A DNA stretch of 64,000 bases from Lineus longissimus (taxonomy: Eukaryota > Nemertea > Pilidiophora > Heteronemertea > Lineidae): NCBI RefSeq assembly GCF_910592395.1, contig NC_088310.1:9679501-9743500 (forward strand), given 5' to 3'. Made by a program: the position numbers and the translations under genes. Below, in pieces: positions 12,025 to 22,800 of this stretch. The notes beneath the pieces were generated by a model, which was not told the origin of the DNA, did not search any database, and worked only from the letters and a program-made list of their open reading frames with translations. Position 1 is the stretch's first letter; the number at the start of each line of letters is the position of its first letter.

Positions 12025-15000
12025 TCACTCCGTCCATCGATGAGCACATTTACCTGATGTGCACACATAATAGAGATTCATGCCTTCCTACAAACGAAAG
12101 AAAGAAATACATATTAAATTGCAGAGGTAATATTTGATGACATGACATAATAATTCTCATAACACTTATCAGGATGTCAAATTTCTGATTTTACGTGAAT
12201 TTCAGACTTTTTCCTCTCACTAAAAGCTAGATTCGAGGAAGGAAAGTGTCTCAAATCTCTGTGAATTTCAAAACTGAACCAAAAATTAAGCATTTTTGTG
12301 TAAGCGAGTGCGATCAAAGGACGAGATTTTTATAAGCAAAAGATTTTCGACTTTTTGTCTTAGCTCAATAGCATCCCTGTTTTAATTAGAAGATGGTCAA
12401 CCTTCCTTGATTCTTCATGTTTTGTACACTTTTATTTACCTCTCGGAGAATGCTGACCATTAGTATGCATTGAGGAGTGCGGTGGCCGAGTGGAAGGCAA
12501 TCAACTTGTGACCAGATGGTTGCGGATAAAATGAACAAATCCATGCCGGCTAATCGGCGACTCCATGGACACTGTTTCAAGCACAACAGCGGTAGATTAC
12601 AGGATGGCACCTAAAATGTTTTGTAAAGCTTACCTCAGCTCTAGTACTGTTCGATTGAAAGAACACAGCTTCTTTATGGGCACACCTCGGGCAGGGATGG
12701 TCCTCTGTACGTGGTAACGTGGGGTCTGCTATGACATCTGCTACAATCTGGGTTAACTCACTGAAAACATAAAATGAGAAGAATGTTGACTGGTCAATTC
12801 TATCACCCAGAGTTGGTTGACTGCACTGTTTTAGAGAGACTTGTGTGCTTCAAGTCAGGAAATATGCTATCCGTAGGAAAGTCAGATATACAGTGGAACC
12901 TCCCTCAGTGGACACTTCTCTATTAAGGACAACCTCTCTATTAAGGACACTAGTTCTGGTCCCAAATTGGCAGTTTTCATTCAATTTGACATCTCTAATC
13001 AGGATACCTCTCTATTAAGGACAGCACTTGTCAGTCCTGTTTGTGTCCTTAATAGGTTCTACTGTATTTGTAATAGTGCTTCAAAAGCCTGGGATGATAT
13101 TGACATAGTGATTGAACTGCATGTACCTATATTATATTACATGCATCTGCTATGTCTAACTTATCAACCTGTTCAGGGGAGACTACCACAGCAGAAAACT
13201 TTCTTCTTCTTATTCTGCTGCGTTCGGAATTTTTGAGATGCACGCTAGACAGTCAGTCTGTTTTCGGTAACCAAGTCAGCTGTCCTAGAAAGTTCGACCA
13301 CAGAGAGCCCTAGAGCTTTGTGGTCAGGGTGTTGTCCTTTGGCCTGTATTCCTCCCTATTCATCATAACGAAGCAGGCCTGAAGTACATGAGCTGGAGTC
13401 TGGCCTCTCGCTTCACATTCACGTCAAGCAGATTAATGTAAATAACACTTTCAATATTTGTCATCTGCGCACCAATGATGGCATATGAGCTTGAGGGACG
13501 GTCACAATTGAGGAACATGAGGACTTTAATTTGGATATCATGTGATCATCACTTACTCGACTTCATGGGTGATCTTGTTGACATAGATGCAAGGATTATC
13601 TGCCTCCATCTGAAAGTCACAGTTCCTGCACTGGAAAGAGAAAGAGGGAAATGTGAAAAGCAGAAAATTCATTTTAAAATTTCAAATTAGTTTATGCAAA
13701 AGGTTCTCATGGCACTTTTGACATTTTCCATGATCTGCAATCAGTCCATTAATTGAGAGACTGGTGTAATTTCATCATGGTGTTCTGGAAATGTACATGT
13801 ACAGAGACTAACAAACTCTTCTTCATCTTCTTTGCATTCATCTGGTCAAACTTTCACATTGTTGGTCCTCAAGAACGTGGCAGTGTGATGCAAATCTGCC
13901 TCTGTTCCCCAAAGTTTTTCTTGGAGAAATGTGGACTCCGGCCTTGGTTGGTGTTTAGAGGACAGATTCACCAGGCCTAGTTTTCGTAGATGCTTTTAAA
14001 GGCAGCAGCGTCCAGTTTTGAGATGAAAGATGGATAACAAACTCATTGAACGATGATAAACACGAGGTGAATCCTGGTTCCCTAGTCAATGACAACTTGT
14101 GGTGTGACCTAACCAACAGTTACCACCTAATTATAGCAAACTTCTCTCTACGACTCTAGCTCTGGGTAATGTGAAAAGGATCAAGATTGCTCTGTTGGTA
14201 CTACTTACAGCGTAGAGCAGAAGTCTGTTTTCCTTATCTTCTTTGGGATACAACATATTGTTACTGAAATGAAGCAAAGAATATTATGACATGGGTTGTT
14301 TTTTTGGCTGTCATAGTCGTGCGTATCATCGCCATTTGCATCATGACAATAATTCCATTGAAATCCTGGTGTTCTGATGACGTGGCAATAATCTGCCGTC
14401 TTACGTTACAGACTAGCGGCATATTCCTACTTTTTTGTAATTACTATCCTGTACTTCTTCTTCCTCATAGCGATTGGGCTCTTATCGGGGTGCATTTAAT
14501 CAAGTGGTGTTGTGTGCATGCAGAGTGATAAATACATTGTCAGGATTGTAGGCCTACAATAGAAGACATATCTCAAGCTGGGAAGGGAAGCAAGCTTGGA
14601 CCTGAATGCCTCCAGCTTTCTCATATCTTCTGGTAGGCGGTTCCACATTAGGAATGTGTGGTGGAAAAACAACTGCCTCTCTTTAAGTTTAGATGGTGTG
14701 GGATCCGGTTTGAAAGAAATAAACGTCAGACCACATATTATCGCCAGGCATCGCCATCGGAATTGGTGCATATCATCGCCTCTCATTGTGAAAAGAAGTC
14801 ACAAGGTAAATGGTGATAATACACACATCGTGACAATACTCGAGCTAAAACATTTTTTTTTTTTTGTTTGATTGGATTGTTAGGCCTATTACAAGTAACA
14901 ATAGGCCTACATTTTAGTACAATGGGTGATTTCAAAGTCAGTTTTTAGATTTAGTTTTAAAACTAAATGGAACGGCTTGTGGTATTCGACTCGATGACTC

Positions 15001-16608
15001 GACGACGCGATGGCTCGATGACGCGATCGTTGCTATGGATTTTGCTAAAATACGGAATCCCATGATCCTGGTCTCCGGGCTACCGCTGCAACAGCAGAGG
15101 TTTTAGCTCGGCCTTCCCATACCCAGCTACGGTATGTAGAAGGATGTGCCCCCCCCCCCCCCCCAGCCATGGCCACTGAAGATTGGTCCCCGCGATTGAT
15201 TTTGATATTTAAAGGACTCGCGGAAGTTTCATAGCATGCAAAATGACCGGAGATTTAATTGACAAACAAGCTTCTAGTGGCCAATGTCAGATGTCATGTG
15301 GTAGTCTGTCAACAATCGGAATTTCGCATATGTGCAGTTTTTTAGACTCAGTCACTCAGTCCCTCTTCCGCCCCTTGACATCTGCCCCCCCCCCCCCCCA
15401 ATACATCAGCCCCTATACATGCTTTCCGAAATTGGTGGCTTGCATTGGAACTAACTTTTTCCCCCTTGTCCGTCATTAAAGGCATCCAAGTGTGTTGGTC
15501 AACCATGACTATCTCCTTTGTCCCTCCACCACAGGCCTAGTTTCCCCTTATGACATCACTATTTCGGACACTCAGCGCCCCATTTCTGGAAAGGTGTATA
15601 GGACATTTAATATTGCCGTGCTGAACGGATATCCAGAGCCAACCTTGTCTCCAGGAACTCGCGTGTCATTTTAACATTGGAATTTCTGCTCGTAAAGAAC
15701 CTGGGTAGGAGGTTGATCTGAACCAGCTATATTTAGGTGTATTCAGCTGTATTGACGGTAAGCTTGCATAGCAACATGGCGCATGGTTTTATCAAAAATG
15801 CGAACTTGTAGGAAACGAAAAATGGTCGGATTAGATACGGTGAAAACAGCTGGAAAGGGGTTGGTAATGATCGGTTCTTTTTTATTTTCCTCCACTTATG
15901 ATTCTATGTATAAATTACAGTCCAGGCAGTGATATTCTTTAAAAAGATTCCAACTTGATCGCGTCATCGAGTCATCGCGTCGTCGAGTCATCGAGTCGAA
16001 TACCACAAGCCAAATGGAACACTAAAACCCTTGATTAAACCAGCATTGAAATGAAGTGGGTTTTAGTTTCATCCTATTTCAAAGTCAGTATTTGTTGGTT
16101 TTAGCATTATGTCCGGTTTTAGCTTTAGTTAAAACTAAGGGATGGTTTCAGTGTCAAAAACTAACACCAGGACTTAAACTAAAACTCTCCACAACACCAG
16201 AAATGAAATCAGTTCTGGTGTTAGTTTTGACACTCAGTTTTAGCATTATCCTATTTCAAATTAGGTTTTAGTTTCACACTGAAAGTGAAACCAATTGGAA
16301 TACCAAGGTTACCTTATCCAGACATAGGTTTTTAGGGGTAGAAATTAAGAATAAAACTGACACCAACGCCCAACACTAAACCAAAACCAACTTTGAAATC
16401 ACCCATTACATATAGGCCTAGGTGGGCCGATACAACCCATGCTACCAATAATGCAATCTGCAGAGTGCAGTCATTATTGTATTCATTGAGTCAACCTTCC
16501 CATTCTTCACAAAATTTGATTCCTTTTCATTGATTATACACACCATTCTTGACAAAATTTGATTCCTACAAAACTTGGGCCATCTTCATGTTGTTCAACC
16601 AGATCCAT
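12025..16608 (-). CDS. POLR2I: DNA-directed RNA polymerase II subunit RPB9
   Basis: The protein is a small Pol II subunit that acts in start-site selection, elongation and fidelity. Minus-strand coding exons are 16608-16544, 14263-14209, 13630-13557, 12760-12634 and 12087-12025. All join in phase and give 127 residues (human about 125). Two zinc ribbons are complete. The first is C19/C22 (FCQEC) with C41/C44 (CRNC). The second is C88/C91 (HPCPRC) with C116/C121 in [15 protein letters not shown]. Family hallmarks include [21 protein letters not shown] and [12 protein letters not shown]. The start was chosen because exon 1 encodes [10 protein letters not shown] ending TG|GT, which restores C22 with the next exon. 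Exon 1 is followed by a partial duplicate of itself in intron 1 (about 16499-16523). The intron hosting 12891-13433 carries a pogo-like MITE and a SINE fragment. The gene is divergent from NXF1. Confidence 0.96.
12170..12379. mobile_element. hAT-like MITE, copy 1
   Basis: It begins CAGGATGTCAAATTTCTGAT and ends GCATCCCTG. It shares its length and internal landmarks (AGACTTTTTCCT.TCACTAA, AAGCGAGTGC) with the element at 30207-30457. CAGGGATG-like ends are common in hAT elements, which is the family inference. It lies in the last POLR2I intron. Confidence 0.5.
12891..13064 (+). mobile_element. pogo-like MITE (family P), copy 1
   Basis: This is the best reference for a family with about 15 copies in the window. 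It starts CAGTGGAACCTCCCT, ends AGGTTCTACTG, and is flanked by TA on both sides, as in Tc1/mariner-pogo elements. The interior is built from reiterated CTCTCTATTAAGGACA units in direct and inverted orientation, separated by a conserved block (GTCCCAAATTGG, CATTCAATTTGACC). No transposase. It lies in a POLR2I intron. Confidence 0.8.
13236..13433 (-). mobile_element. SINE fragment (body only)
   Basis: The sequence aligns by eye with the body of the tRNA-headed SINE at 43957-44283. Shared landmarks are GCTAGACAGTCAGT, AGAGCCC.. AGCTTTG.GGTCAGG, GCCTGTATTCCTC and TTCACATTCAC. The tRNA-like head is absent here. Confidence 0.6.
14515..14790 (-). mobile_element. LINE reverse-transcriptase C-terminal tail
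   Basis: On the minus strand the open frame encodes [18 protein letters not shown] followed by FRSKL. This is the W-N-x-LP-x-x(9-12)-F-K/R-x-x-L signature found after the RT domain of many non-LTR retrotransposons. It is 5' truncated with no RT core. It lies between POLR2I exons 1 and 2. Confidence 0.6.
14922..16407. mobile_element. Outer TIR element interrupted by a nested transposon
   Basis: The left end ATGGGTGATTTCAAAGTCAG is matched by the inverted right end (CTTTGAAATCACCCAT at 16391-16406). The interior is rich in TTTTAGTTT/AAACTAAAA repeats and is split by the 1038-bp element at 14974-16011. Without the insert the host element is about 440 bp. The family is unknown. Confidence 0.6.
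14974..16011. mobile_element. Mutator-like non-autonomous element with 9-bp TSD
   Basis: The termini are about 55-bp inverted repeats with one mismatch in the part compared. They start GGCTTGTGGTATTCGACTCG and carry repeated CGATGACTCGACGACGCGAT-like motifs. The element is flanked by the 9-bp direct repeat AAATGGAAC (14965-14973 and 16012-16020). Long TIRs with a 9-bp duplication are the hallmark of Mutator-like elements. The interior contains two poly-C tracts (about 15149-15164 and 15386-15399) and no transposase. The near identity of the TIRs suggests a recent insertion. Confidence 0.75.
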
Positions 16609-16897
16609 ATCTGAGGCCGATTCAGCAAAAAAACGCAATAAAATGTGGGGAAATCCACCAAAAAGTTATATTTCAACAAGAAAGTTCTCGCGCACAGGCG
16701 AGTAATATTTCGACCCGGCGATGATGCATGGCCGGGTCTATTCGATGATGCGTTGCTTGAGACTTGGTATGGTTGGATTTCATCTCAGAAAACGAGCTAT
16801 TTATTTCGTTCAAAACAACATATTTGACACCATCAAATCTCAAATTAACTTATGTTATAAGGATTCCGACATATTTGTGATCCATTAGGTCTCAAAA
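16609..16897. promoter_or_regulatory. Bidirectional promoter between POLR2I and NXF1
   Basis: The 289 bp separate the two start codons, so both 5'UTRs and core promoters must fit here. The segment contains CTCGCGCACAGGCGAG and, at 16712-16738, an inverted repeat GACCCGGC...GCCGGGTC with an 11-nt spacer, the most GC-rich spot between the genes. No TATA box is placed convincingly. The shared promoter is inferred from geometry. Confidence 0.65.
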
Positions 16898-19800
16898 ATG
16901 TATTCAGGTAAGCTGGCGATCGCTCGTAAGAAGATAAATCCGAGTCCCCTCTTTCTCAACAGTTGATTTTATTGGTAGTAAAACTGTGTTTAACAATGAG
17001 TACATGCTCGTCGTGCTTGCATGCAATGCGTGCTGAAGTGTACTGCATGCATGAAATGTGATGCATAAATGCCATAATGCACTTCCTTGCTGTGATTGAA
17101 TCCATTGACTTTGTGCTGAGGGTGAGAAGGAACAAGTTTACAATCCCCTATGGCGGTTTAAAAAAAGGACATCAATTGACGAAATAAGTACCAATAATGG
17201 GTTTGTGAATGTGGTTTTTGGTTATCGTTGAATGTGCGCGATGAAACTACGTCATTTCCGAGCGGGTATTGTTAATTTTACGCCTAAATGGGAAGGCCTA
17301 TTAATGATAGATACAATGATTTTCTGGGCGTTACGTCCTGGGACCTATGTACTTGTATGACGTACAACAGACTTTGACTTGCGTTAGGAAAGATGTCACA
17401 AAAATAAAACATGTACAAGCACTGTGAAACAGCTCGCTATATCATATCGTGGAATTTTAACTGACAATTCAATGTAGTATTTGGTATGGACGTCATGCAC
17501 CATCTCAGCTTTCGAGAATGCATGAATTCTTGTAAAATCGATCGAAAGATCATCTGTGCATTTGAAGTTGGCATTATTATTATTCGATTGATTTTTGGCC
17601 CTTATAGAAAGAGAATTGATAGAAATATTGCTTTATCTCAAAAACTCTTTGATTGAGTAAAATAATTATCTTTTCTCAAAACAGAAGAAAATGGTATGCA
17701 AATTCCAAATCCAAATGTTTTAATTTTATAATTGCATAGTTAAAACATTTATTCAATAGAATGACACTGGCCAGTCGTTAACGGTTCAGCCCACAATCTT
17801 CAAATCAGATGGATTTGTTCGGCTTTGACTGTATCACTGCTTTAGCACTCTCCATGCCTAAAAGAATTTTGTGACTCTGAAGTTTCATTTCACTTCAGAA
17901 CATGATGACCGTGCCGGAGGGTCTGATCGTGGACGTGGAAGAGGAGGACGGAGCAGGGGTAGAGGGGGTGGTGCATATTCGAGGGCAAGAGGGAATTTCA
18001 AATTCCCAAGAGGTTCATACAGAGGCGGAGGAAATAAAAGTAAGTCAATGATCAGCTGCTAAATGAACTCAGTGCCCTGGTTCTTTGATGTCATGGAGCT
18101 GTAAAAAGGATGAAATTGATACTTACTGAAGGTCAGTTCCATGAACAAATTTTAAAGAGCTGCAGTAGTACCTCTGTATTAAGGACACCCTCAGGACTGA
18201 CAAGTGCTGTCCTTAATAGAGAGGTATCCTGATTAGAGAGGTCAAATTGAATGGAAACAACCATTTTGGGACCAAAACTAGTGTCTTTAGAGAGGTTGTC
18301 GTTAATAGAGAGGTGTCCGATAAGGGAGGTTCCACTGTACTTGTTTAAATCCATAAATGAATACATTTAACTTATAAATTGGCAATAGTGGGCTAAAACT
18401 GGTAAAAGAGAGAATATGATTAACAAGCCCTACTTCATCCATATCTATGTGCTCAATTACCTCCATTATTGTCTCTGCGATAATTACTGTGGTGATACGG
18501 GCTGCAGAATCTTTTGAGTCCTCACGCTGCACAGTGCTTCCAAATTCAGGAAAGGGGCTCAGTGCTTAAGGAACCATCCTTTGGATTGTGATTCTAGCAA
18601 AAACTACCTGTGCAATTTTTCTGAAACTCACATGGGTGAAAGCATGGCCCGAAACATTAATCATGGATTTGAAATGAATTGAAACTGACCTAATCAATTT
18701 CTTTTGTCTTGCTTCAAACCCAAAAATGAAGGGTATATAGTGGGCATTTTTAGACATTCTGTGTACAGGAATCGGCATGGCAAACTCCTCAAGATAGTGA
18801 AAAAATTGTTTAACGTTTCGAATGGGAAGCAGCCCAAAAATGAAGGGATCAAGCCACTGGAAGGACCCAGCCATCTCTTGCGGATACCCTTGCCAGGTGG
18901 ACACCTCCCAATTATGGACATGTCCATTCAGTCCCGATTTTATCTAAGTCATTTCAAATAACTATTAACCACTTTAGGGCAGACACCTCTTTACCCTGCA
19001 TCTCAATGGATTGTAATAGATACTTAATTTTTAACAGACTTCAATCCTCGCTCAAGAGTTGACGATGATGATGATGTCAGCATGGGAGACTCTGGAAGAG
19101 GAGGGTACAATAGAAGGGGGCGGACTGAGAGACAACCGTACCGGCCACCAGGTGCTAGGAGGGGTGGTGATAGCAGGGATTATCACAGCAGGGGACGTGG
19201 ACGAGACAATCGCAATGATAGAGGAGGTGAGCAAAATTGAAGTTCGCCCAATTGAAGTTCGCACAATTGAAGTTCGCACACTTGGCTATTTTAATTATAC
19301 TGTCATGTCTCGCTTTAATTTATTTTAAATTTTGGTTTGTTCAAATCCATAATTGACAGTGCTTTGTTTTGGCTGACATGAATAGAAATATTTACATCAG
19401 TAGAAATATTCATATCTTAATAATTCACTCAATTTGTGGTACGAGTTACTTTTTTGGACTACAAAAGAAGAATTTTAATTTTTGGTTTGTTAAAATCCAT
19501 AATTGACAGTACTTTGTTTGGGCTGACATGAATAGAAATATTTACATCAATAGAAATATTCATATCTAAATAATCCACTCAATTTGTGGAAAGAGTTACT
19601 TTTTTGGACTACAAAAGAAGAATTTGGACAAGTTCTTGAAATAGTCATTCATTCTCCATTAAGTCAAAGGAGTTCAAAATTGTTTCTCAGTAACTTAACT
19701 TATAGGGGTATTTTTTTGATGGTCAACTAACTGCTTTTCCTTCAAAGTCTGATTTATCAAATCAATCATGCGTTTAATTTTCTTTTCAGGTTATTCTAAT

Positions 19801-22800
19801 TATAAAGGAGACCCTGCTACACAATGGTGGAAAATAATGGTAAGCTCAGCTTTTTTGAAAAATTTCTGGCGACGTCATCATTAGATGTCAAAATAAGACT
19901 TGATAAAGTCCTTTGACGTCAAGGGATTAATTTATGATATTTCTGACTCGCAGGGGTCATGTTTCTATCTGTTTGTAATACATTTATAGGGTGAAAACTC
20001 AATAATAATAGAGTCATGAGGCTCCAAAGGCATATTTGGCGGCCATTTTGAATTTATGCAAATTAAGTGAAGATCATGTGTTGTTTGTTTCAGATTCCTC
20101 ATGGGCAGAAAGTGGACCAGGACTTCCTACTTGAAAGCATCAAAGACATCTGTGACTTGCCTGTCGATCCTGTCAATGTAAGTCACGATTTTTGAAAGAA
20201 AAACTCAATGCAGATCATGATTGCTATCAAGTCTTTTGTCGATTTTGGCCTCATAAATGTATTCATTGAAATTTGCTTTGAAAAACTGGCATGAATGTAA
20301 AATCATGACTAAGTGAGTGAAGGTGATTTTTATGTAGTTTTGAAATACAATTGCGGGGAAAAGAATATCTTTTTTACTGATTATTGTTGTTTGTATAGTG
20401 AATTGTGCCAAGTATCCTTAAATTTTGAAAAACATGTGTTCCATTTCACTCTGTGGTCTCAACTACGTTTAAGATAACCATTCTGCATGCTTTGGTGCTA
20501 CTAACTTGTATGCACAAGTCTTGAAGTACCATTCTAGAATACCTAATATCCCCTATTATCATTTCAATTTATTCAAAGAGAAAATCAATTAGCCTTGGTT
20601 ATGAATATGATGAATAGTATAACCTGCTTAGGAGGCATTTTAGAATTGTAATTGTATCCACAACATCGAGTCGATGTTGAAATACCAAAACCCTCTCGGT
20701 TCCTCCGAACCCTCGAAAGGGGCGCTGGATTTCGCCAACATTTTCCCTACACCCTGGAGGGTTTTGATATCTCAACATAGACTCTCCACCTCGGGTCCAA
20801 TTCCTGAAACTCTTTATTCATTAACCTCTGTTTGCTATATCCATATTTGGTGAATTATTTTCCCCTTTCTCTCTATCAGTTCCACTATGATGATCGAGGT
20901 CAGGCTGTCTTCTACGTCCAAGGGAAACCTCTGGCTGATTCCTTGAGGGCCATCAGTCGCAGGATTACACAGCCGAATGGTTACAAGGTACATGTAGCCC
21001 TGTCTTATAACGGAATTGAAATTATAACATCCACACAACCATTTCTAGCCTTCTAAAAAGTTTTGTTTCATTATGTCTCACTCAATGTTTCACACTAATG
21101 TGCTTCGGCATGTTTGATGGGAAGAAACTTAAATTAAACTGCCCATGAAATATCACTTCAGAATACAGTTGGGGGAAGAAGGCTAATTTTGAGGTTGAAA
21201 ATATTTTTTGAATAAACAATTTTCAGAAAAGAATTCTCAACAGTGAAGAAGTTGAAAATAGTGCAATTACACCCACTGCTCAGTATTTTCTCTGCGTTTC
21301 CCCCTTTTTTTTTACAAATTCCTGCATGCATGTTTTCCAGGTCATCATCAACACAGCACCTGGGAGTCCTCCACCAGTGGAGTTAGACGGTGAAAAGATA
21401 GAAAAACTCAAGGTAGGGATCTCAATTATTTGTCAGATCCATAACAGTCTTGCTGGCAACATCCCGGGAATGAGGTTCATGTACATGTATATACTAAACG
21501 GAAACTAAAGCCGAAGAATGCGCTGATCTAAGGCAGGATGAGCGTTTTATGCGTGACACTACAGTTGTACACCAGTTGGGTTGATTGGCCTAGTGAATCC
21601 GACTTCGGCGAGAGGTTGAGTCAACGCAAGCTCCTCATGTTTCTCACTTGGTGGGGTCTTTAACCTGCCCTGGCATAGACACCAGATACAAGGATCATCA
21701 GTTTTAAGTCTCATTCGAAGGACTGTGAAGAGCCAGGAATTTTAGTTCCTTGAAAGCCACGCCGGTTCATCCAGAAATACAATCCTGGGTTCTCCCCGGG
21801 ATCGAACCCGGGCCCTTTTGCGTGGTAGCCAGCAGGGTTAACCACTAGGCTGTGAAGCTCCCTCAAGAGTAAATAAAGACAAGTCTTTAGTTATCATGTT
21901 TATTTTTGGTAGAACCCATCTTTATAATTTTATTATATTTCCTACTGTAGGTTGGCATGAGTAATCGATACAAACCGGAAAGGTTGACGTTGGACCTTTC
22001 AAACTTTGCAAGTGATGCCGGTGAGTTTTTCTTGCATTGCTTCAGTTTTTGCCACATTATAGTAACAATTTTATTCCTGTCTGTTCTAGTGGTGGACTAT
22101 ACTGCTAAAATCTCGCAAACCTAGTGGTGAAGTCTGAATAGGTTGATTCACAGGGGTCAGAAAATCGTTTTCAAGTTGACAAGTCCCAATCTGTGAAAGT
22201 CTGGGCTAGCTCTTTCAGTAAATCCTTATAGTTTGCCAGACTGTATGCTAGCCCGGCTATCAAAGAGATTTGTTGACCCCTGCAGTTGTCTCAATAATTG
22301 ACCGCCACAGATTCTGATCGATAACCTCTGCATCTTGTGGAGAGGCTTTCCGATGACCTGACGAGAACTCTAGTAATCTGTATGGTTATACTCATGAGTA
22401 CCTCTTTGATTACTCCTATGTAATGAGAACCTCTCTATTGTGGACACCCTTTGAACTGACAAATGATGTTCAATAGAGAGGTATCAAGATAACAGGGGTC
22501 AAATTGTTTATAAGTGATCCACTTGGGATCAAAATCACTTGCCCTACTAGAGAGGGTGTCATGCTGGTGGCGCCAGCTTAAGTTTCATATTCTATCTTCA
22601 GACCTGAGAAAGGAAGGGCTGTACTTCCCGATCAATCGCGAGAATGTGATGTCAACCGTCATCAGTATCATAGAGGACCATATCCCAGAGGTATGTCAGA
22701 TATCTTATTTACTTCTCACGCGTTCGTTTTAAACTAGCGCAACACTTGGATAAGTACTGGATCTTGCACCTTGATCTTTTGGTCCCAAATTGGTTGTTTC

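Noticed and set aside
16645-16827. Short plus-strand open frame upstream of NXF1
   Set aside because: Lies in the divergent promoter spacer, has no domain and is too short to separate from chance.
21790-21862. Possible tRNA gene on the minus strand
   Set aside because: The B box is good, but the acceptor stem does not close and a SINE-like body follows.
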